From Capra hircus (Eukaryota; Chordata; Mammalia; Artiodactyla; Bovidae): a stretch of DNA of 64,000 nucleotides. The notes under the pieces were generated by a model, which was not told the origin of the DNA, searched no databases, and saw only the letters and a list, made by a program, of their open reading frames with translations. Shown one piece after another: positions 46,011-57,500 of this stretch. Location: contig NC_030820.1 of assembly GCF_001704415.2 (NCBI RefSeq), positions 45,366,036-45,430,035 of the forward strand, read 5' to 3'. Position numbers and translations under genes: made by a program. Position 1 is the first letter of the stretch. Every line of letters begins with the position of its first letter.

Positions 46011-46181
46011 AAGAGGCTCACTTATTTGTCTCAACATAAAACATGGCAAGGGATACAAACAGAATAGAGAAGACAGAAACCACAATCAGTAAGGCAGATT
46101 GTATTGCTGTAAATCATACTCTAAACCCACGTAGGTGGTTCTGCATTGTATCTGAAGAGCATTTCAGTGCATTTGGATAAC

Positions 46182-46430
46182 ATCATATATGAAACGAATC
46201 GCCAGTCCAGGTTCGATACGTGATACAGGGTGCTCGGGGCTGGTGCACTGGGATGACCCAGAGGGATGGTACGGGGAGGGAGGTGGGAAAGGGGTTCAGG
46301 ATGGGGAACACGTGTACACCCGTGGCAGATTCATGTTGATGTATGGCAAAACCAATACAACATTGTAAAGCAATTAGCCTCCAATTAAAATAAATAAATT
46401 TATATTAAAAAATGAAAAAAAAACTTGGAA
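46182..46430 (+). mobile_element. L1_BT 3' UTR fragment
   Basis: From atcatatatgaaacgaatcgcc through gtgctcggggctggtgcactgg and gtggcagattcatgttgatg to an A-rich tail, it matches the 3' UTR of the L1 at 37391-39630. Only the last 250 bp were copied. Confidence 0.95.
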
Positions 46431-47218
46431 TGACTTAGGTTACAGACAGAACTTCAGTGTCCCAAAGAAAAATAACAAAATCAACAATTTCCAATCATTA
46501 TGAAAGATATTGAAAATTGGAATGAATATCAACATTTAAAGCAAAAAAGCCTTCCTAGAGCTTTTTAAACTGCTAAGTTAAACCATGGCTAGAAGTGGGG
46601 AGAATTGAACACACACGTTTGAGTAAGACAGGAAATTCAAAACAAAGTTTCAGGAATGCAGGAGTGCTTTAATAGTAGGAAATCTTTACCTTTTAGCTTA
46701 TAACTTTTTACTCTTAAGAATTAACTCTTTTAACAATGTATTATAGATCTCATATTAATACAGTTAAGGAGGAATCATACGGTCATTTCTAAAATTTCTG
46801 AAAATGCATTTTGCAAAATCAAAACGTATTATTTTTTCAAGTTCAAAACACTCAGTATGATAGAAAATGACAGCACTTAACAATACCTATAGAATCTATA
46901 TATATGTAAGAAACTTTCTTTCAATAATTTTATTTTGATTATAGTTTTTCCATTGTTAATCTCAGATAATTTCTCATTGTTATATATTTTTCAGTTCAAA
47001 TGCAAATATGTTGTACATCCCTTTTTCTTTAGCATTGTGTGGAAATATGAAACAGTACAATCACACACTTATATGAGAGAAAGCTAAAGTCACTCTTACT
47101 TACAGATGATATAATTTTGTATGAAATAAAACCAGAGGAATTGATAGAAATGCACTAGCAAAAGATCATTTATAAGTAACATGTTGTAAAATCAACACAC
47201 ACAAATAATAACTTTTAT
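46431..47218. other. Unassigned intergenic DNA
   Basis: AT-rich. gatgatataattttgtatg and tgttgtaaaatcaacacacac near 47100-47200 look like eroded L1 ORF2 text but cannot be placed firmly. No gene. Confidence 0.45.
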
Positions 47219-47392
47219 GAAAGTGAAAGTGTTGGTTGCTCAGTCCTGCCTGACTCTTTGCGACCCTATGGACTCTAGCCCACCAGGCTCCTCTGTCCAT
47301 GGAATTTTCCGGGCAAGAATACTGGAGTGGGTTGCTATTTCTTCCTCCAAGGGATCTTCCTGACCCGGGGATCCAACTCGGGTCTCCTGCAG
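47219..47392 (-). mobile_element. Bov-tA/Bov-A SINE, antisense, truncated
   Basis: From gaaagtgttggttgctcagtcc to ccaactcgggtctcctgcag. The extreme tRNA head is missing, and no duplication is seen. Confidence 0.9.
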
Positions 47393-47432
47393 TTAAGTAA
47401 AGGACACTTACAAGACATAATGGAAGGAAATA

Positions 47433-47500
47433 AACTATTTAGGAAGGAAGGAATGGAGGAAGGAAGGAATAGGAAGGGAAGAAAGATGGATGGAGAGGAG
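47433..47500 (+). repeat. Purine-rich (GGAA)n-like repeat
   Basis: Imperfect ggaaggaaggaa blocks separated by tggag/taggaag. Confidence 0.9.
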
Positions 47501-48189
47501 GGACGTACAGAGATTCAACCGTGAGCAGAAGTCTTATGTCAATACAATAAAGTAATTGTCAGCCTCATAACAGAAAATCATGGGTGTCCTTTTGCTATCA
47601 CAGTGGTTCTGCAGTTGTTTGTTTCTGGTTTTGTTCTTTGCTTGTGATTCAGTCAGTGGTTTTACTGGGAGCCACTGGACTCAGCCCCAGACCTGCCTTT
47701 GCTGCACTGTCGGGACTCTTGCAGGGGTTAAAGGGTATTTGAGTGGGACCCCTTCTGCTGGATCCCACCCACCAGGGGAGGACACCCCTCTCTGTCTCAA
47801 GATCACACCGCCTGGGCTCAGAGGAAGGTGGTGCCCTTGAGATTGGACTGAAATGGAGCCTACTTTTTCCTCTGACATTCAGCTCCCAGTTACATCAGGA
47901 TGGATCCGGCCTGATTAACCACTTATGAGATGTCGGGAAAATCACCAAATACATTTCTTGTGCAAGATTGCTCTATTTGAAAACTCTCAACCTCCCATTA
48001 CCATGGAAACCACAAAGATTCTACGGTGGATTACAATATGAGGTGTTTTTTTTTTACTTGGCTGGTTGTGTGTAATTAACTTTTGTTATATCATATTTTT
48101 TTTTGATTCACCAGAAAAGGCTGCTATAATACTTGCTGTATCACTAACAAGCCCACATCTGAGCTCCGTTTGAAAGGAGAAAGCCCGGG
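47501..48189. other. Unassigned intergenic DNA
   Basis: Nothing recognised. Overlapping 61-86-codon frames at 47580-47930 share the same GC-rich patch. Confidence 0.5.
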
Positions 48190-48300
48190 AGGGAGACCGG
48201 GTTCCTGCTCTGGCTCTTCTGTGGGCTGTCATTAGCTGTCTGACTTTGAAAAACGTGCTTTTCCTTGGTCTGGGTATCCTCATGCGTGGCGGCTGCAGCA
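48190..48300 (+). mobile_element. MIR SINE relic
   Basis: ggttcctgctctggctcttctgtgggctgtcattagctgtctgac and cttggtctgggtatcctcatg track the MIR sequence around its core (cttactagctgtgtgac, cctcagtttcctcatc). Confidence 0.5.
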
Positions 48301-48582
48301 GGGCTGGGAGGGTGGGTGAAAGGGCTCAGGAATGATTCAGAGTCCTTCCTGGCAGAAGAATTCTGTGATTCTGCAGTTACTTCTCTTTCCAATTAAAACA
48401 CAGTCACCATCACTGTCTGAGCACTTGAAATAAATGACCCCCACCTCCGCAGCCTGCATACTTTTCTCAGTGAAGTTAGCTTGATTTTCTAACTGGGGGA
48501 TATTAAAGAAGTGTTTGAAGTAACTAATGTTGGACCAGTAAGTAAGCCAAAGTAAGCCAGTTGCCCCCTTACCCAGTGCAAT

Positions 48583-48810
48583 GATAATAATAGCAACAAT
48601 TACTATGATAATAGTCTCTCTACCACTTGTGACCATCCCTGTGCGCCCGGCATGAGCTAGACTCTCCACAGTGCTTGATTCAGAACTCTTGACAGGTGAT
48701 TATCATTCTCCCTTCTCATAAGGAAAGTTCAAAAACCAAATAACCATCCTACAGCCTCTGACTTCTTAACTGGTAGAACTAGGTCTCAGTTCATGTTCGT
48801 TCACCCTGTT
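48583..48810 (+). mobile_element. MIR/L2-type relic
   Basis: gataataatagcaacaattac, then cagtgcttgattcagaac, gattatcattctcccttctcataagg and ctggtagaactaggtctcag parallel the MIR3/L2 order of aataatagc, agcactttacatgc, tattatccccattttacag and gtggcagagctgggattc. Confidence 0.5.
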
Positions 48811-49152
48811 AGTTCCTGTGGGGTCTTAGCTGTGTACTTACCACACAGAGTCAGGCATTAGTTCCACTGACATTTTCTAAAATTACTACCTGACAATTTA
48901 TAGATAACCACAATTACATGCAACCACTTAATTTTGACCAAAAAGTTAGGAGTAACACTGAAAGCTTACATTTCCAACCTTATTTTGGTCATGACTAATG
49001 GCAAAAAAAAAAATCCAGAGTGTCTCCCTCCAAAAAAAACTGCAAAATGTCAATTCTTGTCTAGTAAATATGACATTGTCACAAATGATCAGAGGTATCA
49101 AAGATGATGAGTTTAAAAAAAAAAAAAACCTTTGTTCACCTTTACATATACC
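48811..49152. other. Unassigned intergenic DNA
   Basis: Nothing recognised. Several A runs (around 49003 and 49115-49128). Confidence 0.5.
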
Positions 49153-49265
49153 TCCTACTCCAGTGTTCTTGCCTGGAGAATTCCAGGGACGGGGGAGCCT
49201 GGTGAGCTGCCGTCTATGGGGTCACACAGAGTCGGACGTGACTGAAACAACTTAGCAGCAGCAGC
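49153..49265 (+). mobile_element. Bov-A SINE monomer (3' unit of BovA2)
   Basis: cctactccagtgttcttgcc to gactgaaacaacttagcagcagcagc. It is the downstream unit only, preceded by an A14 run at 49115 that does not belong to it. Confidence 0.92.
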
Positions 49266-49525
49266 AACGTGTGTTTATAGTCATAGACTTTTCCTTTTCT
49301 GTAACAGTGTCTTGGAGGGGGGGTTCATTGCACTATTTCATTGTGTATACTTGTGCGCTGATTAATATGGAACTCTCAAAGGAAGTTCTGTCAATCACAA
49401 GTTCAGTGGTTGGCTCACATCAGAGAAATAACAGCCAGTCATCGAAAAGCATGGTGGCCTTAAATATCCACACAGACAGCCCAGCAGTTTAAAAGGTCAC
49501 CATATACAACCTAGTCTCCTTTTTA

Positions 49526-49652
49526 TTATACTTTTTTTTTTACTTTATTTTACTTTACAATACTGTTTTGGTTTTGCCATACATCAACAGGAATCCGCCA
49601 TGGGTGTACACGTGTTCCCAATCCTGAACCCCCCTCCCACCTTATACTTTTT
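49526..49652 (-). mobile_element. L1_BT 3' end, antisense, very short
   Basis: A poly(T) stretch, ttttggttttgccatacatc and catgggtgtacacgtgttccc are the reverse complement of the L1_BT 3' end, about 110 bp. ttatactttt occurs at 49526-49535 and again from 49642, a likely target-site duplication. Confidence 0.88.
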
Positions 49653-49840
49653 ATTTTAAAATTTACCTGAATATCTGCTAGATCACCCTGTCTTTGAGTT
49701 CTAAGTGAAATGAGTAAAGCCTTCCTCCCAAAGTGAATGGGGAGCTCTGCCCCTGCCCCCAGTTCTGAAATCCCCCAGCTCCCTTCCCTGTGGGACTCCT
49801 CGGCCCCCCTGACACCCGACCTCCTTGTCTTCTCGGCAGC

Positions 49841-50162
49841 GATGTCAGGGTATCAAGTGATGTCAGGTACCAAGCACGTGATGTTGGGGTACCAAGTGTG
49901 TTGGGGTACCAAGTGATGTCAGGGTACCAAGTGATGTCAGGGTACCAAGTGTGTGATGTCAGGGTACCAAGCATGTGATATTGGGGTACCAAATGTGTCA
50001 GGGTACCAAGTGATGTTGGGGTACCAAGTGATGTTGGGATACCAAGCACATGATGTTGGGGTACCAAGTGTGTCGGGTACCAAGTGTTGTCAGGGCACCA
50101 AGTGATGGTGGGGTACCAAGTGATGTCAGGGTACCAAGTGATGTTGGGTACCAAGCACGTGG
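49841..50162 (+). repeat. 18-bp minisatellite with GGTACC in most units
   Basis: About 17 units of a consensus gatgtcagggtaccaagt, alternating with gatgttggggtaccaagt and shorter or longer variants (16-21 bp). I count 14 exact GGTACC sites in about 320 bp. The array ends with gcacgtggg. Open frames across it on both strands are repeat translations (Gly-Thr-Pro-Thr-Ser-Leu-like on the minus strand). Confidence 0.96.
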
Positions 50163-52345
50163 GACACTGCAAACTTTAACGAGGTTCTGGAATTGGGCCC
50201 GGAGGTGGCTTCCCAGGTGAAAAGCTCAGAGGTCTTGTGAAAGCAATGATGCTGGGAGCTTCTCTCCAGCTGATTTCAACCCTTGGCCACCAGGCTCCTA
50301 CTTGTTTGCTGCCTCAGAGCCATCTCAGCTCCCGGTGCCCTGGACCCACCCAAATGACCATTTTCTATTATTTTGCTGTGTGGAGCTCCTTAGCAACTTT
50401 TAAGTGTTTGCTCACTCTCTTCCTTTACAAGTTCTCATTTGAAGTGTAGTTAACAGTAGATTGCTGGAAAAAAGGCAATTGGGGTCAGGATCAACTCGGG
50501 TCATTTGTAGTTGATTTCAAATAACATTTGTTTCTCACTCTCTATTTTCTCTCACATCTGTTTATATTTTCGTGGCTGGCGTCCACTGTCTTTTGAATGG
50601 GCTAATACACAGGAAGTTATGATTGGCAGTATTTGGAAATATCCATAGGCATCTGAATACAATCATCTACAACTAACTTGACCCAATGCTTGCCGTGTTC
50701 CAGGCAGGGCTATCCAGGCCGAAACAAGTCAGTCAATCATGCCCACCGGGAGAAACAAGCAAAGCCTGCCCACCCAGGGCTGGACTGGCAAGAGAGCAAG
50801 ACGGGCAGGGCTCTCACGGCACAGAGAAGGGTGCAGGTCTGCCTGCTGGGGTGGCCCTCCGCCGCATCGCTCAGGGAGCAGACGACTTTCTCTGCTGCGC
50901 GTGGGCTGGAGACAGGAGCGCAAAGCAGAGGAACTGGCAGTTGCTGGCCCACACTGGCCAGTTGCCGGAGGGGCTATAGTCAGGCTCTCCAGCAGGTAAG
51001 CTGTCAGACACAGTGAGGCGTTAGGCAGAGGCTCACCAAGTGAAGGAAGGACCAGTCCCTCCTTTCAGGAGTCCCCTTCAGGGCTTCAGAGACCTTGGAA
51101 CCAGCTCACACTTGCCAGCTCCATCCTTGATAAGAGCTTTGAGTATCTATATTTGTTTTATTTCAAACCCAAAGGCCAAAAGTGGGATTTGTTGTTGAAA
51201 AGGACTCAGTTGTGAACAGTACTCATTTGTGACCCCTACATTCCCCACCCAAAGCCATTCATGGGGGGACAGCCAGTGACATTCCTGGTTTTATCACTAC
51301 CATCAAGGATCTCAGTACTGGGTCTCTTGGTCACCTGTCCACAGGCTCTCCCAGTCTGCTTTCTAATATCCCATTTTTTATGATTATTACTTGTATTTAT
51401 TTTACAAAGAACTGTGGATTTTGCTCTTCCTGTCTTTCCCTGATAAGCGGCCTGCTAAATGAAATACAATGAGGCTATTGGTGCAAATTACTGAGTAGAT
51501 AATGTTGCCTGACATTGGGGTCAATGGTGTTGTTAGCAGTGGAAGGTGGTTACATTTAAACAAAAGATTGTTCAAATGAGGGAGCCTGCAAGTTACTGGC
51601 CGGTCACAGAGGCTAAAATTATAAATATGCTAATATGTCATGCTATCATACTATGACTCTTGTTAATAAAATATTGAAATATTATAATTATGTCTAAATA
51701 TAGTAGACACAGTGCTATTCAAATTCTTATCTGATATTTGACCATATTTTAAATTTTTATCTCGTCAGCCATAATTTAGGGGAAAGAAAAAAGAACTCCG
51801 CAAATACGATTGATTTTGCTGTCGTCTCTTTTAGAGTATAAAACACCTCCTTTTTCACTTAGGATCTTTTAAGAAAAAGCTTTTGAATTTAATTCAAAAT
51901 GAAAATCACTCTGGGGTCATTATGAGTCTTTCTGTTAATTTTTTTCACTTGATTTTGACTGTAGAAAGTACATCCAAATCATCCTACCCGCGCCCTCATT
52001 TACAAAGTATAGAAAAATCTCTATTTTAGAGGTTTATTCATGGGTGGCTACTGTATTATTTACAAACTAACATGTATTGGCTAAATATTCTAAAATAAAT
52101 ATATTTCATTTTTCTGCTTAATGTCTAAAATTCACAAATTCAACCTTTTACACACCACTTTTTTTAAGAAGCTAAGAATTAAAATCCCTGGAGCATATTA
52201 CTGCCCTGTTGAATTTTAGCCAGTTGCCAGGGAAAGGAAGGAGTTACATGGGTCAGGCAATTCACATGGTAAGCGTCACACCTGAATATAGCTATACCTG
52301 TGGCAGAAATTATCTCCTCTGAGCAAATCAAGAAATTTTCCTGAA
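50163..52345. other. Unassigned intergenic DNA
   Basis: No gene was recognised. 50690-51000 is GC-rich and open in five overlapping frames on both strands, which argues against any one being coding. A gcaggtaagctg at 50994-51005 looks like a splice donor but no exon is supported. The rest is AT-rich. Confidence 0.5.
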
Positions 52346-52845
52346 GGGGGCTTCCCCGGTGGCTCAGACAGTAAAGAATCTGCCTGCAATGCAGGAGACC
52401 TAGATTTGATCCCTGGGTCAGGAAGATCCCCTGGAGAAGGAAATGGCAACCCTCTCCAGTATTCTTGCCTGGAAAATCCCATGGACGGAGGAGCCTGGTA
52501 GGCTGCAGTCCACGAATTCGCGAAGAGTCAAAGACGACTGAACGACTTCACTTTCATGCATTGGAGAAGGAAATGGCAGCCCACTCCCGTGTTCCTGCCT
52601 GGAGAATCCCAGGGATGGGGGAGCCTGGGGGCTGCAGTCCGCGGGGTCGAGAAGAGTCAGACACAACTGAGCAACTTCCCTTTCACTTTTCACTTTTCAC
52701 TTTCATGCATTGGAAAAGGAAATGGCAGCCCACTCCCGTGTTCTTGCCTGGAGAATCCCAGGGACGGGGGAGCCTGGTGGGCTGCCGTCTATGGGGTCGC
52801 ACAGAGTCGGACACGACTGAAGCGACTTAGCAGCAGCAGCAGCAG
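52346..52845 (+). mobile_element. Composite Bov-tA/BovA SINE, tRNA head plus three units
   Basis: A tRNA-Glu-derived head (gggggcttccccggtggctc) is followed by three Bov-A units at about 52430-52555, 52560-52690 and 52710-52840. They are joined by linkers of the tttcatgcattggagaagg type and end in (CAG)n. Total about 500 bp, against about 210 for Bov-tA and 280 for BovA2. I could not find a flanking duplication. Frames of 121 and 202 codons crossing it are repeat readings that run into flanking DNA. Confidence 0.92.
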
Positions 52846-53889
52846 AAAACAAGCTCAGGACTTTTTAAGTGTCCTGTCTCAGATAGGGCTAACTAAACAT
52901 CCACAACCCTCCTCTCCTGGTGTCTCTGGACCCAGAAAATATGAAGAAAAGCTGTGTGACAACCTCAGTTCTCTCCAAAGAGCCTTGAGACTAAGTCTAA
53001 ACAAATCGGGTCAAATTTGTGCTCATTTCTGTGATCTGGCCGGGGTTAGGTCTGGCTCTCTGTCCATGTTGTTCGGTAGAGTGATGGGCTCAGTAGATGC
53101 TGGGTGGCCAGGTGCGAATTCAGGGAACTTTATACCTGGGAGGAGCTGCAGAGAGATTGTATAGCAAAATTTGCACATTTCACAGCAAAGGACAAAACTG
53201 GAGGCTGTAACTGTGTCCTCAGGGGCTGCCAGCAGCCTGGGGGAGAGGGTGGTCTGAGCTGTGACTCCAACACTGTCCTCTTTCCCTACCTGGTCATTTA
53301 GCTTGGGCTACAGGCCTCTGAAGGGACACTGAGAGTCCGGCTTCATGAGGAGACATACTTGTGGGAGGACACCTGGCTTGGCCTGGGCTGGGTGGAGGAC
53401 AGGGGCTCCTCACAAAGGCACCTGTTTCCTGGGGCTGCTCAAACCTGTGCCCCCGCGCTCCTGCACTGAACCCGGAAGATATATTCTCACAAAGTGAACC
53501 CAAGAAATGGACAAAGAATCATCCTTTTTCAGCAGCACGTGGGTCAGCATTCTGTGAGAAAAGCAAAAACTGTCTCTGGCATTTCAAAGAAAGTTGGATT
53601 TAAGCAAGCTTCAAAAGGACTGGGGAGGCAGGACTCGAGGAAATCCCAGAATTCAGGAAAGTGAGACATGCTGACTCTGGTCAGTGATTCTCAGGGCCCC
53701 TGCCTACCCGCCCCCCCGCCACCAGAGACTCCCTGCTGGCAAGGAGAATGGCACAGGTAACCCCAGGCTTCCAGAGAGTCCCGGGCGAAGACTGAGGAGC
53801 CGTGCTGGTGCTCCTGCCCCACCAGACATCTGCTTGCCTTCTTCACCTCCTGCCAAGAAATGCCCACCCGGATAGCCAGTCCCCGCAGT
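52846..53889. other. Unassigned intergenic DNA
   Basis: Moderately GC-rich. Frames of 60-80 codons overlap on both strands and show no domain. Confidence 0.5.
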
Positions 53890-54191
53890 TAGAAGAGTCT
53901 TGCTGCTGCTGCTGCTAAGTCGCTTCAGTTGTGTCCGACTCTGTGCAACCCCATGGACGGCAGCCCACCAGGCTCCCCAGTCCCTGGGATTCTCCAGGCA
54001 AGAACACTGGAGTGGGTCGCCATTTCCTTCTCCAATGCATGAAGGTGAAAAGTGAAAGTGAAGTCACTCAGTCGTGTCTGACTCTTAGCGACCCCATGGA
54101 CTGCAGCCCACCAGGCTCCGCCATCTTTAGGATTTTCCAGGCAAGAGTACTGGAGTGGGGTGCCATTGCCTTCTCCGTAGGAGAGTCTTGC
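53890..54191 (-). mobile_element. BovA2 SINE, antisense, with TSD
   Basis: The body is 53904-54177, two Bov-A units with the gaaggtgaaaagtgaaagtg linker. tagaagagtcttgc (53890-53903) and taggagagtcttgc (54178-54191) form a 14-bp duplication with one difference. Confidence 0.96.
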
Positions 54192-54419
54192 ATTTATACA
54201 AAAGTGGCTCCTTCCTCTTTGTCCAGTCTCCTGAGCCACGTGGAGCAAATGCTACAGCCCCTGGACTGAAGGCACTTCTCAGAACCATCCTTTGGGCTTC
54301 CTCAGGATGAATCAGACAAGTTCATGCAACCACAATCAGTGGACGGAGCACAGCTGGGCCAACAGTAGCAGCTGCTGATTGAGCATCATGCTGGTTCTTC
54401 TCTGGATAGATTCTAGGTT

Positions 54420-54509
54420 ACTGGAGTGGGTCGCCATTTCCTTCTCCAATGCATGAAAGTGAAAAGTGAAAGTGAAGTCACTCAGTCGTGTCTGACTCTT
54501 AGCGACCCC
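54420..54509 (-). repeat. 90-bp duplicate of the BovA2 middle
   Basis: Matches 54006-54095 of the neighbouring BovA2 at 89 of 90 positions (difference at 54044/54458), including the shared variant gggtcgcc. It lacks both natural SINE ends and any target-site duplication, so it looks like a DNA-level copy, not a fresh retroposition. Confidence 0.93.
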
Positions 54510-57500
54510 GGCATGTCCCCAGAGGCCCCTTCACTGGCCTCACAAGCACTCAGAACCTCGCTGTCCACTCTTTGTCAAGGTTACTTCCACTGAAGTGCCA
54601 GGTTTCATGCTCAGGTATCGGCCCCAGAGAAGGCTCTCCAAATCTGCACACAGAGATTGACTCTGTCGTTTTCTCTAAACGTGAGCCTTTATTGGCCTTG
54701 GTCCAGCGTTCCCACCTGCTTGGTATCTGAGGAAGGGGAGGGGACAGATTGTGGTATTAAAAACGTGGAGAGGAACATAAGGAAACCTTGGTGAAGTGAG
54801 TGTAGAATGAAGAGGCCCCCAAACTGGGGAAGAATCATGGATTTCAGGGACTGGGTCAAGAGTGAAAGTCCCATGAAACCAAACAACTTCTGGGGTAAGT
54901 AGGGAGACATTTTCTTCAGCTTTGTCCAGTTGTAAGATGGGCGATGTATCCACTGAAATCTTCACTGTAAGAGGCAAAAACACTCTCTGTGAAAAGCAGA
55001 CTGTCTCTCAGCAAAGCCATTTATCTCACAAAATATGGATTTTTCCGTCGCTTTAGATATGCCAGTCAAGTAGAGGGGACATAAAAATAAACTGATCTTA
55101 ATGCGGTCTCTGTCCCATATTAGACACTAAAACTGAGTTATATGTCCACATATTCCCAGCTGGACAATAATCATTTTCAATCCCTTTATTTATAGCATGC
55201 ATCTAGGGAAGAAGTACAAAATACATAAAATTCTTAAACAGCAGTAAATAGACTAAAAATTATTAGACTTGTATCATTATTACTACTGTAAGTTTTTATG
55301 TTTCTATTTTAAAGGATCATGTAAGTCCAAGGGGATTTTTCATTTAATGAATGATCCTTCCCAATAAAGTAAGAGGGGAAAAACCCTCCTTCTGGGACAC
55401 GAATCCCATGCTCTTCTCCTTAGTAACTCAGTCTGTGACATCAGGGCCCTCCCACAACATCTCAGAACTGAAGACTCTGGGACACACATCCTGACAAGGG
55501 AGCTTACAGGGTCATTTCGTCTCTGACCATAAGCCAAGTGTCGCTGTAATTAGTATAGTCTCTCCTAAACGCAGTGATCCAATATGACATGGTTTATGGG
55601 CCGCACGTGTGTGTTTATGAGTGCCTATCAGCTGTCAGAGACAGCTGTTCTAAGTTCTGTAGAATTTGGGTCACAGTGGTTGGACAAACATCACAACCTA
55701 CTTTCTGAGATCTTTCATGTTAATTGCATGGGTCAGTATGATTTTTGTATTAACATACTGGAATAAAAACATAATTTTAAATAAAAAGCACAGTACATGC
55801 TCTCCAGTTTCTTTCTTCTCAGTCATTAAGCAGGAGAGTATTAAAATCCATTTCGCTGGGACAGCCCCTGTCTATAGTGATCAAAAACTGGCTCCCACTT
55901 GACTTGTACTTGATACTTGGAAACACCAAGGTCTGGAGACAGTATGGTTTTATCCAGAAGAAATGCAATGGGTACCGTCGTGTGCCAGCTTTCAGCAAGC
56001 TCTTACATTTGCCACAAAACATCTCTGCAGTAACTTCCTGCTCTTTCCCATGATGCAGGTCGATTTCTGGCACTTTTACTTTGGGCAGTCGAGTCAGTGC
56101 ACAATTGTTACTTGATACTTTCTGGTTGTGAGGTGTTTTAACTGCAGCAGGTGCCTGCCGTCCGGCCTTGCTGATGTTGGTGGCCAGGTGGATGCTTCCC
56201 TGTCTCCCTCCCATGGGCATCTCTCCTGGAGCTGCGAGCTTGGCTCCAAAGGAGAAGGACCCCTGCAGGGTGTGGGTGTGAGAAGACTGCTGCTCTCGGG
56301 GACACAAGTAGGACACAGGTGACACTGCAGAGTTCAGAGGAGCCGCAGCCCTACTTCAGATCCTGCCCCAAGATCTGGCGCCCAAGAGCCTGAAGTAACA
56401 GCTCTCAGGGGCTGAGGGTTCTTATCGAAAAGTGAAGGCTTGGGATGCATTCTTCAGTGCCCCGTCCAGCTCTCAGATTGCCTGCTCTTAACGAGCGAGA
56501 TGACTCCTCACAGCCATGGGTGTGCCCGGAGACAGAACAGGGGATGGACACAGCCCGGCCCCAGCCCTTGCCTAGGATATGAGGCAGTCCTATAACAATG
56601 CAAACAACGGGGCAAAGCTAAAAGAAAGACTCACAGGCTTAGAGAAGACGGTCAAGTGTCACGATGTGGACAAGTAAAATAACTTCAAAATCCTATTTCA
56701 TCTAAATCCATCCATATCATTTTATTAGAATTATTGATTTTTTTCCCATGTTCTTGCTGAATAAAGATGGATTACTAGGTAGCAAATTTGTAGATAGTAA
56801 AACTTACAGGAAATCACTCAATACATGGAATACATACATAGAATGAAGTCCAGCTCAGTAAAATACAGTCTAATTTGATGACATAAGTATAAAAGAATAG
56901 ATCTAAAGTAACCATTTACACAAAGAAAGAACATCATATTATGTATATTATATATTTGTATAAAATACATATAATGCTTGCATGGATATAAATATGATTT
57001 AATATAATATATAACAGTCAGTGACTGTCAGTCTGACTGAAAAAAGGACAGGATTCTTCTAATGGAGAAACCTGGGGCTCAAGAATCAGACAGAGTTGGC
57101 CCTTCCTGATGGCTCTGGGCCTCTGTCTGTGGGACCAACATGGAGTATTCACCCTGCCCCCTTCCCTGTGTGTCCAGAATAACAAATCTCTTAAATGGAC
57201 TGCGTGCATGCTGATTTGCCCAAGAGAGCTACACGGTGGACAAGTCTTACCTCGCAGATAATCAGGTGCCCAGATAGGTCAAACGCTCCTAGACTTTAAA
57301 GGGATGAAAGGAACTACCCAATGCCAACTGTCTGCTCCCACTTGAACAACGAAGATTCATTGAAAACATACCAGAGAGAGGAGACGCTCCTCATTTTAGT
57401 GTAGTGTTAGGGACAAGAGAAGACAAGAGAAGAGAGGTTCGTTACTATGGGTCACACTGGAGTGGATGAACTGAGAGAAATACAGTCATTTCTCCTCCAA

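Noticed and set aside
49678..50172. 164-codon minus frame with Gly-Thr-Pro-Thr-Ser-Leu repeats
   Set aside because: It is a reading through the 18-bp minisatellite and flanking DNA; it has no protein features.
50994..51005. gcaggtaagctg as a real splice donor
   Set aside because: A single motif of this kind is frequent by chance, and there is no supporting exon or acceptor.
52556..53164. 202-codon plus frame
   Set aside because: Its first half is Bov-A SINE sequence. The rest is unrecognised flanking DNA with no domain.
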